Shown piece by piece: positions 47,619 to 60,394 of a stretch of 64,000 nt of DNA. A program made the translations under genes and the position numbers. Where the stretch lies: contig NC_065907.1 in the NCBI RefSeq assembly GCF_905147045.1, forward strand, positions 10,106,001-10,170,000. Direction: 5' to 3'. The DNA comes from Nymphalis io. Lineage: Eukaryota > Arthropoda > Insecta > Lepidoptera > Nymphalidae. The notes under the pieces were generated by a model. The model saw only the letters and a program-made list of their open reading frames with translations. It made no database searches and was not told where the DNA came from. Positions within the stretch are counted from its first letter, which is position 1. Every line of letters starts with the position of its first letter.

Positions 47619-48137
47619 TATATAGCAAGTTATTCGAAGTAATGACCTCTATCCTTCTAACGATGAAGAATTTCCTAATAAATAATTAATATTGAATTCA
47701 TTTTTTATTCAAAAACCTAACTTCTAAAAGTCGTAATAGGACCCATAAAATCAATTCTCCCCTCATTAAAACGAATACTTATGTAATTATTTTACAATGA
47801 TATTATTAAAAAATAATTAAAAATGGTGTTATGTGAAACAATATAACCTAATGATGAACATTAAATATTTTAATATTTACTTATTATTTAGGATATTTCA
47901 TAAAACATAGGTTTAAGTAATACATATAATTAACAAAAAATACATTGACTGGCCTTACTCAAAGGTCGCTACGATCAATTTTCATAGAGGTTTCACTTAA
48001 TTATTGTCATTAATAATTTTAAAAAAACCTCTATGCAGATAGTGCACAAGTGTATAAGAAGTTGATTTAAATATTATTATAAAACATTTTACATTTTTTT
48101 TAATGTACTTAGTGACTAAATGTATTGAAATAAGCCT

Positions 48138-49262
48138 TTTTTTTATATTCGCCGGGAGGGCAAATGACTCTACTCCACCTGATGGTAAGTGGTAGTAGAG
48201 TCCAAACGCGACGACGGCCAGTACAGACGGGAAAAACGTTCTGCACTAGCCGCCTTCGCCTTGCCGGCCCGCAAGATGCCTCTTCACGCCTCATTTGAAG
48301 GAACCCAGGTTGTAAGAGGAGGGGAACACGTGAGCTGGTAAGGAATTCCATTTCTTGGAAGTGCGACAAAGAAAGGAGTTGTCAAATTTCTTTGTTCGCA
48401 ATGGAATTGATGTCACAGTTAGTCGGTGACATCGAGAACCAGCTCGCGTGGACTTAAGAAGGAAGGGGGAAGCAGGAATTAGAGAGAATAATTCCTCAGA
48501 GTACTCGCCGTGATACAGTCGATAGAAAGCGCTCAGTGCTGCTATCTCACGACGCAATTGTAAAGATTCAAGGGTGTTTGTGACCTTTACGTCGCCAATA
48601 ATGCGCACTGCACGTCGCTGCAACCGGTCCAAGGCCTCCAGTAGGTACTTAGCGGAGCCATCCCAAAGGTGCGAGCAATATTCCACGCAAGACCGTACCT
48701 GTGTTTTGTACAGCAGGCACAGTTGTTGTGGAGTGAAAAAACGCCGCACGTTGTTCAGAACTCCGAGTTTCCGTGAAGCTGTTTTTATAACAGCCTCGAT
48801 GTAATCCCTTGAACTAAGGTCGCAGCGAACGTCAATCCCCAGCATGGCGATTTTGCTTTGTATCACCAGCGGAGTACCACAGAGGGAAGGAAGAGGGGAA
48901 AATGCTGACTTTATCGCTGTGAGAGCGCATACCTGTGTTTTCTTGGCATTAAACTCAACAAGATTATCAGAGCCCCAGTTGGCGATGAGCTCTAATGTCC
49001 TATCGAGTTCAATGACAAGATTCTTCCGCCTCTCCTCAATTTCCGCTCGCCCAGCCACTGCGCGTCCGTTGTATCCACCATGCACTGTACTGTCGTCTGC
49101 ATAGCAATGTATGTTCCCAAGAGAGAGCATATCATTGATATGCAAAAGAAAGAGTGTGGGAGATAGCACAGATCCCTGGGGGACCCCAGCATTCACTACA
49201 TAGAATTGTGAAGCGCAACCATCAACTAAAACACGAAGGCTACGCTTGTGCCCATAATTAAT
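48138..49262 (-). mobile_element. LINE A copy in unit 2
   Basis: Same insertion site, same 5' truncation and same reading frame (RT with CYADD) as in unit 1, with a few single-base differences. It arose by duplication of the unit, not by a second insertion. Confidence 0.9.
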
Positions 49263-49381
49263 TAAGCCTATAATTACTAGGATCGCTTCTGTAATCAGTT
49301 TGAAAAATTCGTAATACTTTACTAGTTTTCAACAGATCAGGAAATGATCCTGAGTCTACATACATTTATTAAAAATTAAAG

Positions 49382-49567
49382 TTAAATTATGTATGGTATT
49401 AACAATATGTACAGAAATAGCCCATCAGTCATTATTCTGCTTGGTTCATAATATTTGCGTATTAGATTAAAAGATTTAAATAAAGTAACCAGCTTGAGGA
49501 TTAACATCGTTTCTTTTATCAAGTCTACGTTGAAATCGCCACACACCACTAATACAAATATTCTCAA
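49382..49567 (-). pseudogene. Old LINE endonuclease fragment, unit 2
   Basis: Identical peptide to the unit 1 relic (CGDFNVDLIKE). Confidence 0.62.
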
Positions 49568-50786
49568 GCAAAATAAAATCTCCTAGAGGGGGACGTATGC
49601 CCCCTATACGCAGACTATCGCTGATTCCACACAGGATACTTTTCCAGAACGCTCGATAGAGAGAGCCTAATTGTCTTTTATTTTTACGAACGTACTTGAC
49701 AGGGTAACATTTTTTATATTAATTATATCAAAGCTTTTAAGCCAGTGCTTAGTAATACATAAACGAGAGTTTTATAACGCTCCAGTATAATCTCGTACAC
49801 GAAAACCTTGCACCCATTTTGGCATTCAATGACGTTGATTAATTCGATCAATTGAATTTTTAAAAGCGTTTATTTCACTTGGAATGTTTCGTAGTTATTT
49901 TGCATCAAATCATGCAAGCTGAATTATACTACCTCTTCATGTCTTACAGAGATTAAATTATAAATGTTGGTTAAGCTCCAATGACTATGTATTTATATTC
50001 ACGGGACTCCACAACCAGTATTTGCTACAGACGAACATAATACCGACAGTTTCTCTTAAAGGGCATGGAATTAAATCAACTACAATACGTTTGTAAAGTA
50101 TTAAGCTCTAGTTGTAAAAGAACCAGTTGCAACAAATTAATACATTTTCATTCATTCATTCATTCATAAAAGGGTAGACTACGTCTACACTTCGTACCAA
50201 TATTTAAAAAAACAATTAACAGTGAGGATGTGATCTCCTTAATTCATTGCTTGTAATTTTATAAATATTTTTAATTTCCATCGACCTTTCCCAACATTTT
50301 AGTTATATAGTATATGATACGGAAGAATTCGAATTTATTCGATCTTTCGACCTTATTTATAAACGTTACTTAGCGACTGTTTAGGTAAACACTAATTTAG
50401 CTCTTTATATCATTGTTGATTTGACATTCGAAAGAAGAAAACACAACATTGTTTAACAAAGCTGTCTCTAAGCAATGTTTATACGTAATCGGCAAAATAC
50501 TATCAATAATAATTAATAACTATTGATTCAAAATAAACGTTATTGATAAAATTTTCCGAGAATTTATAATACGTAAATATAATTCTTATTTTAAATCTCT
50601 TCTTGGTATCATTTATATTCAGTATATTGATAATAGTAATCTTTTTTTAGTAATGTTACAAGCTAATAGATCTTCAAATCTAAAGTATCATATCCGTTGT
50701 AATATAATAAACTTAAGATTCTCATGTACTCGATCCGATTTCGCACGAGTAGAATAAGGGTACATGAAACATATAGTATATTGTAG

Positions 50787-51237
50787 TTTTAGGAACCAGA
50801 AGTTGATTTTAAAATAATAGAAATGAAAAGTTAAGCAAACGGAACGGCAGACTCAGTATCATCGACATCGAGTCATTCAGCAGAACAGACCTAGTATCAT
50901 CTACATCGGGTCAAATAAAAACGGTTAAACACATAGTATTTCAGTCCAACTCAAGCAAACAAGCAATAAAAGTGGCCAACTACTCACTCTCAAAGAATGC
51001 ACACGTCTCAGGACATCATTCGTAACGTTCACTAGGCAGTGTCTTGAGAACACGGTAAGGCCCACGCATGCCTGGGTCCAGTTTCCCTGTAGACTGAGAA
51101 TACTTTATTACGAAGACAAGGTCATCGACCTTGTAAACACGAGGTAGATGCCGGTGCCGATTGGCCCGCCGGTCTTGTTCTTTCTGGTTCTGTTTCAGGA
51201 GTTCGCTAGCCCTGGTACTACAAATCTGTCAAACAAA
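50787..51237 (-). mobile_element. Gypsy-type integrase fragment, unit 2
   Basis: Same insertion as in unit 1. Here the frame is open through PRVYKVDDLVFV and on to SERYE, so the unit 1 stop arose after duplication or this copy was corrected. Confidence 0.75.
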
Positions 51238-51597
51238 TATAAAACATACAAAGAAAAATCTCATTAATAGTTTAGGAACGAACAGAGGTCATATAAATAT
51301 TAATTTATATTTGGCAATCAACGTTGTAAGAAATGTATTTGCTTAATCTATAATTATATACTAAAATTATAAAGAGGTAATTAGATCTTTTTGTAATTGA
51401 AGAATTCTTTCAATTACAAAAATAGGATATATATATAATACAATACATACATGTTTATATTACTCATTATTACATACAAAAAGGCTATATCTAACTATTA
51501 TAGTAAAATCGCAAAAACTTAATCCTTATGCAGTCAAATTACTTCATAATAAAGTTTGATTATGTACATTTAAAAACTATTACTTACTTATCATTTA

Positions 51598-51802
51598 CTT
51601 TGGTAGTGCTTTGTGCAAGCCCTTCTGATTAGATACAACCCATTCATCACATATTCCACCACCAAACAGCAATATTTGGTAAGGTAAGTTCCGGTTGGAA
51701 GGGTGAGTTAGACAGTGCGATTACAGCACAAGAGATAAAACTACTTAGTTTCCAAGCTTGTTGACACATTAACGATATAAAAGATGATCAATATTTCTTA
51801 CA
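51598..51802 (+). repeat. Element B copy, diverged, unit 2
   Basis: Counterpart of 45676-45880 with one or two base differences. Confidence 0.72.
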
Positions 51803-52424
51803 GTCTATGAAATGATGATGATTGAAAGTTTACAGAAACAAAACAAACTTAAAAAATAAACAGTTTCAGACATTTAGACACTTCCAATGTAAGTTGAGCT
51901 CAGATCTATATGATCAATCATATTAAATAGGCTTCAGCTTATGCTAGATAATCTCGGTCAAAACGCCCACGCTTAGATATATGTTTATCTTTTAAGGTTG
52001 ACTCACTATTAAGGTTTACCTTTTGTTTGTTTAAGGTTGACCTTTTGTATGGTAACCGATTTGTTCTAAAATAATGCATTATTTACGAAGCCGTTTTTAT
52101 AAACATTTCATTAATTCTTATGAAAGATATCGAGATAATATCATAGACAATTTTAGTACTTTTGTAGTTTTGGTATTATTTCAATAGGTAGTTGAGTAGC
52201 TTGTTATACATATATTTAAATGGTAGGATTTAATATGGCAATTCTAATATAAGATAAAAAAAGGTTATGAGAATATTGAATTATCATTCAACCTTGGTTA
52301 AATTTTATTTCCCGCCAGACCTTAAGTCATTATATTTTGCAAAAAATATTACGAAGAATCTGTAATCTGTTTATCCTCTATTATATACATATAAAGTTAT
52401 TATAGATATAGTTGTAATCACTGG

Positions 52425-52485
52425 AGATAACAAAGGTTACGATACGGTATATAAGAATAAGGGAAGTGTGTAAGGGATCATTCGA
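52425..52485 (+). promoter_or_regulatory. Core promoter of SPH-3c
   Basis: AGATAA at about 52425, TATATAAG at 52448-52455, predicted start A52480 within TCATTC. The spacing is identical to the other copies; one base after the TATA differs (AAGAATAAG). Confidence 0.78.
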
Positions 52486-52504
52486 AACAAAAAAGTGAAT
52501 TAAA

Positions 52505-53532
52505 ATGGCTCTCGTCTGGTTATTGAGTCTCGCTCTCGTGGGTAAGTGCGATATCTGTCGTACACATTCTGTCAGAGAATTCGCATATCGGAATGTGATT
52601 ATTTCTAAAACAACATTTCGACTATCAGGTGCATCATCGGCGTTTTTGCAAGCGTACCCTTCCATCGTGCAAGTGGAGACTCTCCAGCCGTGGGGCTATT
52701 TTGAGCAGAGCTGCGCCGCGAGTATCCTCAACACCAGAAATGTGCTCTCTGCTGCTTCCTGCTTCACTGCATCGTAAGTACTTCGATGCTTAATTAAAGA
52801 CTAAATTTTACAACCGTTAGTTATTCAAAACTTATAATTTATAATTCATCTTTTCACTGCTCGTTTCACACAGACCATCTTTATATCGTATCCGCGCCGG
52901 CGCTGAATTGCGCCACACCGGTGGCATCATCAACTACGTCGAGAGAGTAAATAACTACCCGAGAGGAAACTCTACCGACCTACAGGCTGGCGACATCTCA
53001 GTCGTGAGACTAGCGTCCCCTCTCTCATACAGCCCTCTTATACAGAGGACTCCAATTCCGACGCCGCAAACATACATCCCTAATGGCCTAACCCTGGCGC
53101 AAGGCGGTTGGGGTCGTGGCAATGTGAGTTAATTGATCAATATTTTTTAATTTTCCTTCTATTCAAACACATTCACTTCGTGTTACGTTTTTGTTTGGAA
53201 AACCTGTATGAAATTACGTAAATACGTTATTCTCATTGTTACAGTTCTCAAGCTCTCTTAGCGTTTCTCTAGTGAGAACGGTCAGTGGCAATCATTGCGG
53301 CATCAACCTACCGACCAACCAGACGACTTTCAACTCCACTGCTAACCTCCTCTGTGGAACTCTTATTAGCGGTTTGAACTCGACCAACACTGACGGCGGC
53401 AGTCCCTGGTTCTTCGGCAACATCACAGTGGGCGTCGTTTCCGGACTCGACTACGGAAACACCTCCTGGTCTCACATCGTCGCCACCCCGGTTGCTTCTT
53501 TCACCAACTGGATCATCAGAACCGCTGTGTAA
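52505..53532 (+). CDS. SPH-3c: inactive serine protease homologue, 239 residues
   Basis: Exons 52505-52541, 52629-52773, 52874-53123 and 53245-53532; AATAAA at 53591. It differs from SPH-3a by one residue, Val177 to Ala (NSTANLL), with several silent changes (for example TGC for TGT at Cys41 and TGT for TGC at Cys181). Intron 2 is shorter (GTAAGTACTTCGATGCTTAA) and intron 3 begins GTGAGTTAATTGATC. The activation segment, His57 and Ser195 are absent, as in the other copies. Mostly silent change in exons suggests that the protein is maintained by selection or by conversion. Confidence 0.92.
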
Positions 53533-54100
53533 CATATAACAAGTTATTCGAAGTAATGACCTCTATCCTTGTAACGATGAACAATTTACTAATAAATAAT
53601 TAATATTGACTTCACTTTTTATTCAAAAACCTAACTTCTAAAAGTCGTAATAGGACCCATAAAATCAATTTTCACCTCATTAAAACGAATACTTATACAA
53701 TTATTTTACAATGATATAATTAAAAAATAATTAAATATGGTGTTATGTGAAACCCTAATGTTGACCTAATGTTGAACATTAAATATTTTCTTATTATTTA
53801 GGATATTCCATAAAACATAGGTTTCAGTAATACATATAATTAACAAAAATACATTGACTGGCCTTACTCAAAGGTCGCTACGATTAATTTTCATAGAGGT
53901 TTTACTTAATTATTGTCATTAATAATTAAAAAAAAAAACCTGTATGCAGATAGTATACATGTGTGTAAGAAGTTGATTAAAATATTATTTTAAAACATAT
54001 TAAATCTTTTTTTAATGTACTTAGTGACGGGATTATTGAAATAGGCCTATAATTACTAGTATCACTTCTGTTTTCACTTTTAAAAATTGGAAATGAACCT

Positions 54101-55701
54101 TTTTTTTTTTCGCTGGATAAACGCGTTTACGCGTTTCTTACGCTGGCGCCGAGTATGCGCCGGAATACCCACTAAAAAACCAGCGGTACCCACACCGCCT
54201 TTTCGAGGGGCGTCACGGGATCGCTTGCACATACAACCGTGACGCCCCGACGGTTGGCCCGCCTGTGCAGGCCTCCAAATCCTAGGGGGTTCTCAGGGTA
54301 CAAAGACCCCTAACCCCGGCAACACTTAGGGCGTAGGAGTAGATGCGCATAGCGCCGACGCCTTCTCCCCGGTCTTCTTCGGCGAAGCGAGTCCTCCGCT
54401 GCCTCCTTCTGCGACATGACATTTTCGCAGAAGGTGACCGTCTCCAACCAGCACCTCTCGCTACCAAGCATGACATTTATCACACTCGGCAGCGAGAGGT
54501 CTTCACCGACTAAGGCCGCCAGGGACAGGCGCTGAGGTCCCCAAGCGGCACACTCCATCAGAGTGTGGCACGCTGTGTCCGAAGGTGCACCACACTCATG
54601 GCTGGAGGGTGTCACCTCCCGCCTCGCTATCCGGTGCAAGTACTTACCGAAACAACCGTGTCCGGTTGCTCCGGTTGGTACCTGCGTCAGCCTGAATGTG
54701 AGTGTGCCGTGACTCCGTTCCACCCAGCGACTCAAGTGGGGGCGGACCGCCTCTACTGTCACTAGGCCTGCCGACGGGGACCTCAGGTCCTCCTCCCACC
54801 TACGAATCAAGGCTTGCTGGGCTAGGGCCCTGACTCGCTCAACCTCCGCCGACCCTGGACGGACGCCGATTGACCTCGTTTCCACCCGGAACCGGTGCAC
54901 TTCCGCAAGCACCTCCGCCTGGAGTTCCCAGGGCGGATCGCTGGCGAGAAATGTCGCTGCCGTCCATGACACCGTACGGTACCCACGTATCGCTCTCACC
55001 GCTATGACTCTTTGCCGCCTCCGCAGAAAAGCCCTGTTACGAGCGGTGAGGGCATCCACCCAAATGGGTGCACCGTACAACGCTATGGAGCGTACCACGT
55101 ATGCCTGAAGCTCCATCTTCCGTCCAGGATCAGGCCCAGATACCTCATCTGGGCTTGCACCTTAATCACCGTCCCCTGGACGGTGATAGACGGCCCTCGA
55201 GGGGGACCCCAACGTGGACCGTGGAATAGGAGGGCCTCTGGTTTTGTGACAGAGACCCTTAAGCCCAGCATCCCAATCCGGTCCATCGTGAGCGATACTC
55301 CGACGTCGTCGTGATGAGGGTGTCATCCGCGTAACACAACACCCTCATTCCGGGAAGGATGGGTGCCCTAAGGAGCCAATCGAATCCGACGTTCCACAGA
55401 ATTGGGCCGAGTACCGACCCCTGTGGAACGCCGCAGCCTACCCAACGCCGGACAAGTCGCCCATCGCCCCCTCCCAGAGGACCACTCGGTTCCGGAGGTA
55501 TGCCCCCAACAGCCTTCTGAGGTAGGAAGGCACCCCGTGGTATCGGAGTGACTCCCTTATAGTCTCGAAGGGAAGACTGTTAAAGGCGTTCGCTACGTCC
55601 AGCGATACCGCCAGAACTACGTCTCCTCGGGCCACCGCCTCGGTGGTCCAGGTCTTTAGGGCATCCAGGGCGTCAATGGTTGATCGACCCTCCCTGAATC
55701 A
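54101..55701 (-). mobile_element. R1-clade LINE, 5'-truncated and internally deleted, unit 3 only
   Basis: The minus-strand reading has an RT segment (SLDVANAFNSLPFETI), the catalytic LCYADDTLIT, GLILDGRWSF, then a C-terminal open frame (54310-55116) with YGAPIWVDALTARNRAFLRR and a Cys/His cluster (CFGKYLHR ... HECGAPSDTACHTLMECA). This is the plan of R1-clade elements. The segment between ILDGRWSF and VVRSIALYG is shorter than usual and the frame shifts, so it is dead. The 3' end has poly(A) (T run at 54101). It is flanked by the exact repeat GGAAATGAACCT at 54089-54100 and 55702-55713. It is much GC-richer than its surroundings. Confidence 0.9.
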
Positions 55702-55736
55702 GGAAATGAACCTGTGTCTACATACATTTGTTAAAA

Positions 55737-55925
55737 ATTAAAGTTAAATTATATATTATATTAACAATATGTACAGAAATAGCCCATCGGTCATTATTCT
55801 GCTTGGTTCATAATATTTGCGTATTATATTAAAAGATTTAAATAAAGTAACCAGCTTGAGGCTTGACATCGTATCTTTTAACAAGTCTACGTTGAAATCG
55901 CCACACACCACTATGACAAATATTC
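55737..55925 (-). pseudogene. Old LINE endonuclease fragment, unit 3
   Basis: It aligns with 43462-43647 (AATAGCCCATCGGTCATTAT, CAAGTCTACGTTGAAATCGC), with several changes and no LINE A beside it. Confidence 0.6.
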
Positions 55926-56678
55926 TCAAGCAAAATAAAATCTCCGAGAGGGGGCGCGTATACGCCCTATACGCAGACTATCGCTGAAATTCCATACAGG
56001 ATACTCTTCCAGAACGCTCGATAGAGAGAGCCTCATTGTCTTTTATTTTTACGAACTTACTTGACTGGGTAACGTTTTTATATTAAATATATCAAAGCTT
56101 TTAAGCCTAATTGGCTTAAAAGTAATACATAAAACATAGTAATACATAAACAAGGCTTAGTAATACATAAACGAGAGTTTTATAACGCTCCAGTATAATC
56201 TCGTACACGTAAACCTTGCACCCATTTTGGCATTCAATTACGTTGATTAATTCGATCAATTGAATTTTTAAAAGCGTTTATTTCACTTGGAATGTTTCGT
56301 AGTTATTTTGCATCAAATCATGCAAGCTGAATTATACTACCTCTTCATGTCTTACAGAGATTAAATTATAAATGTTGGTTAAGCTCCAATGACTATGTAT
56401 TTATATTCACGGGACTCCACAACCAGTATTTGCTACAGACGAACATAATACCGACAGTTTCTCTTAAAGGGCATGGAATTAAATCAACTACAATACGTTT
56501 GTAAAGTATTAAGCTCTAGTTGTAAAAGAAGCAGTTGCAACAAATTAATACATTTTCATTCATTCATTCATAGAAGGGTAGACTACGTCTACACTTCGTA
56601 CCAATATTTAAAAAACAATTAACAGTGAGGATGTGATCTCCTTAATTCATTGCTTAATAATCTGTAATTATATGTATA

Positions 56679-56915
56679 TTTTTATAGAATAGGAAGGCAT
56701 TGTAAGAAATGTCAACCATCGCGTACATAGCCAATGCGCCACCAACCTTGGGAACTAAGATGTTATGTCCCTTGTGCCTGTAATTACACTGGCTCACTCA
56801 CCCTTCAAACCGAAACACAACAATATCAAGTATTGCTGTTTTGCGGTAGAATATCTGATGAGTGGGTGGTACCTACCCAGACGAGCTTGCACAAAGCCCT
56901 ACCACCAGTGAAAAC
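56679..56915 (-). repeat. Element B copy, unit 3 only
   Basis: GGCATTGTAAGAAATGTCAA, AATGCGCCACCAACCTTGGG and GGTACCTACCCAGACGAGCT in reverse. The end nearest the tail lacks about 50 bases. Units 1, 2 and 4 lack it at the matching place, so it is a later insertion. Confidence 0.82.
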
Positions 56916-57929
56916 TTTACATGTGAATATTTTACGTATATAGTATATGATACGGAAGAATTCGAACATATTCCCTCTTTCGACCTTACTTAGTTACTTA
57001 CTTAGTTGCTTAGCGACCGTTTAGGTAAACACTTATTTATCTCATTCTATCATTGTTGATTTGTCATTCGAAAGAAGAAAACAAAACATTGTTTAACAAA
57101 GCTGTCTCCAAGCAATGCTTATACGTAATCGCCAAATTACTATCAATAATAATTAATAACCATCGATTCAAAATAAACATTATTGATCAAATTTTCCGAG
57201 AATTTATAATAAGTAAATATAATTCTTATTTTAAATCTCTTCTTGGTATCATTTATATTCAGTGTATTGATAATAGTAATCTTTTTATAGTAATGTTACA
57301 AGCTAATAGATCTTCAAATCTAAAGTATCATATCCGGTGTAATATAATAAACTTAAGATTCTCATGTACTCGATCCGATTTCGCACGAGTAGAATAAGGG
57401 TGTACATGAAACATATATATTGTAGTATAAACATACAAAGAAAAATTCCATTAATAGATCAGAACCGAGCAGAGGTCATATAAATATTCATTTATATTTG
57501 CAGCCAACGTTGTATGTAGTTAGATTTTTTTGTAATTGAAGAGTTCTTTCAATTACAAAAAGATACTGGTATAATAATGCAAAAATAATGAAATACGCCT
57601 CGGTGTGAGCGAACCACCGGAGCAAATAGTACTACGCTTTAGTCTATATTATTTACTTCCACCTGATATAATTTGTAAACTAAAAACATTTAAATAGTAC
57701 GTTTTTAATTGTAATATTTTTTTATAATTTAAAACATTAAAACGCACAATTTTTTATGTTAAAAAATTGTGCGGCTGCGCTTTCTTTTGAAATTCGAATT
57801 TTCGAACTTTGAACATTAAACTATACACTTTCTTAATTTAAATTAATATCTTAGCGGCCAACTTGTCGGTGGGGAAGTAGCCAACACAAAGATTTCGTAT
57901 GTACCATGCTTATGAAAAGTTCATTCGCC

Positions 57930-58090
57930 AAACAGCAATAAGGATTAGTGAGCCAGTGTTAGTACAGCCACAAGGGACACAACATCTTAGTTCCCAAGGT
58001 TGGTGGCGGATTGACGATGTAAGCGACGGTTAACATCTTTTACAGATGGCCGCCGATGGATTCGCTAGTCCGCCTGCCTATCCTATAAAT
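57930..58090 (+). repeat. Element B fragment, unit 3 spacer
   Basis: CAAACAGCAATAAGGATTAG, TCTTAGTTCCCAAGGTTGGT and TAGTCCGCCTGCCTATCC. Confidence 0.65.
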
Positions 58091-59282
58091 AAAGGTCTGT
58101 CTCATAATGTACCACTCATACAAAGAAGCCGAAGACAGAACGTAAAAATATAATAATAAATACACGCATGAAAAAATACGCAGGGCGGTGTATTATGCAT
58201 ATATGCCCTTAGCACTTTACTGTATGGTTGAATAGATCGATTGCCGAATGTTTATACCTTATTGATTAAAAAATGCACGGGATAAAATCCTTATATTACC
58301 CGTACGAAGCTAGGACGGACGGCTAGGGCGTACATAAAAGTAAATTTACATATATACTTTCTATGCCAATACACAAGGGAACAAGGTTTTGACAACATGA
58401 ACAGTAATCATATATTTTTGTTGCACTACCCTTACCTTTCACACATCAAGTCATCAAATTGTTGTGACTTTGATGAAATTGACTTAGTAGATTAAGAGTT
58501 ATTAACAAAAATAAACGTGAACGGTCATTATCTGCGTAAGTTCAGGAAACTTGTCTAGTCGGTAAATCTTTCGTTTAGAAGTGAGTACTTGTGTTATAAC
58601 TGTCACATTTATTTCTTATTCTCTCTCGCGACTCATAAGGCTCATAGTGCGGTACTGGGTTTTATGGTTAAGTGATGAACGTAGACCATGAACCAGTCTC
58701 CGGGTAATATTCCTCTTTTGTATATGAGATTCGTAAGAGCATCAAAGATTTATCAAGTAGAAATTTAAAATTGCAAATAACAAATTTCCCAATAAAGGCT
58801 TAAAGCATTGAATTTAATACGATAGTGAATTCGTAATCATCGTTATCTAATTAAGTTATTCATATGATATACATGGTGTAAAAACAAACGCAACGATTAA
58901 CAAAACCATTTGCTGAAAGCTGAGCTGAAAATTGTAATCAGACTGATAAAATATAAAACGTAGCCGAGAAAACATTTGGAATTAAAAAAATTACATCAAC
59001 AAAAAGTTAGGTAGTTTTTTCGACGATTAACTATTGGATAAATTAAATTTATATAAATAAAAGGTACCCTCTGTATAATATAATACAAAATATAAGTACA
59101 GTTTCAATATAAGATAAAAATGATTATGAGAAAACGATTATTGAATGATTCGTAGTTATGTAATTTATACCTCCAGACTTTAAGTCACTTTAAATTGCAA
59201 AAAATATTACGAAGAATCTGTAATCTGTTTATCCTCTATTATATACATATAAAGTTATTATAGATATAGTTGTAATCACTGG

Positions 59283-59343
59283 AGATAACAAAGGTTACGA
59301 TACGGTATATAAGTATAAGGGAAGTGTGTAAGGGATCATTCGA
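59283..59343 (+). promoter_or_regulatory. Core promoter of SPH-3d
   Basis: AGATAA at 59283-59288, TATATAAG at 59306-59313, predicted start A59338. Distal sequence beyond about 59205 matches the SPH-3a upstream type. Confidence 0.78.
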
Positions 59344-59362
59344 AACAAAGAAGTGAATTAAA

Positions 59363-60394
59363 ATGGCTCTCGTCTGGTTATTGAGTCTCGCTCTCGTGGG
59401 TAAGTGCGATATCTGTCGTACACATCTGTTCTGTCAGAGAATTCGCATATCGGAATGTGATTATTTCTACAACACCATTTCAACTATCAGGTGCATCATC
59501 GGCGTTTTTGCAAGCGTACCCTTCCATCGTGCAAGTGGAGACTCTCCAGCCGTGGGGCTATTTTGAGCAGAGTTGTGCCGCGAGTATCCTCAACACCAGA
59601 AATGTGCTCTCTGCTGCTTCCTGCTTCACTGCATCGTGAGTACTTCGATGCTTAATTAAAGACTAAATTTTACAACCGTTAGTTATTCAAAACTTATAAT
59701 TTATAATTCATCTTTTCACTGCTCGTTTCACACAGACCATCTTTATATCGTATCCGCGCCGGCGCTGAATTGCGCCACACCGGTGGTATCATCAACTACG
59801 TCGAGAGAGTAAATAACTACCCAAGAGGAAACTCTACCGACCTGCCGGCTGGCGACATCTCAGTCGTGAGACTAGCGTCCCCTCTCTCATACAGCCCTCT
59901 TATACAGAGGACTCCAATTCCGACGCCGCAAACATACATCCCTAATGGCCTAACCCTGGCGCAAGGCGGTTGGGGTCGTGGCAATGTGAGTTAATTGTTT
60001 AATATTTTATAATTTCCCTTCTATTCAAACACATTCACTTCGTGTTACGTTTTTGTTTGGAAAACATGTATGAAATTACGTAAATACGTTATTCTCATTG
60101 TTACAGTTCTCAAGCTCTCTCAGCGTTTCTCTAGTGAGAACGGTCAGTGGCAATCATTGCGGCATCAACCTACCGACCAACCAGACGACTTTCAACTCCA
60201 CTGCTAACCTCCTCTGCGGAACTCTTATTAGCGGTTTGAACTCGACCAACACTGACGGCGGCAGTCCTTGGTTCTTCGGCAACATCACAGTGGGCGTCGT
60301 TTCCGGACTCGACTACGGAAACACCTCCTGGTCTCACATCGTCGCCACCCCGGTTGCTTCTTTCACCAACTGGATCATCAGAACCGCTGTGTAA
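59363..60394 (+). CDS. SPH-3d: inactive serine protease homologue, 239 residues, mosaic gene
   Basis: Exons 59363-59399, 59491-59635, 59736-59985 and 60107-60394; AATAAA at 60453. It differs from SPH-3a by Gln98 to Pro, three residues before the Asp102 equivalent, and Val177 to Ala. The donor after exon 2 is GTGAGT rather than GTAAGT. Intron 1 matches SPH-3b, intron 2 matches SPH-3c, intron 3 matches SPH-3a/b, the end of exon 4 and the stop region (GTGTAACATATAAC) match SPH-3c, and the 3' flank returns to the SPH-3a/b type. The features of the family (no activation segment, no His57, no Ser195, six sequons) are kept. Confidence 0.92.

Larger units (their letters stand above)
46424..52347 (+). 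repeat. Tandem unit 2 (5,924 bp)
   Basis: Same content and order as unit 1, with only scattered differences. It carries the unbroken PRVYKV reading in the LTR fragment where unit 1 has a stop. Its upstream spacer is type I, unlike that of unit 1. Confidence 0.92.
52348..59205 (+). repeat. Tandem unit 3 (6,858 bp)
   Basis: It holds SPH-3c, an R1-clade LINE instead of LINE A, the endonuclease relic, two element B pieces and a type II spacer on the right. It is more diverged from units 1 and 2 than those are from each other, mainly in introns and flanks. Confidence 0.9.

Noticed and set aside
53308..53535. Minus-strand frames antisense to exon 4 (53308, 60170, 63444)
   Set aside because: They are shadows of the protease-homologue exon and contain no domain of their own.
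54565..55314. Plus-strand open frames inside the R1-clade element
   Set aside because: They are antisense shadows in GC-rich LINE coding sequence.
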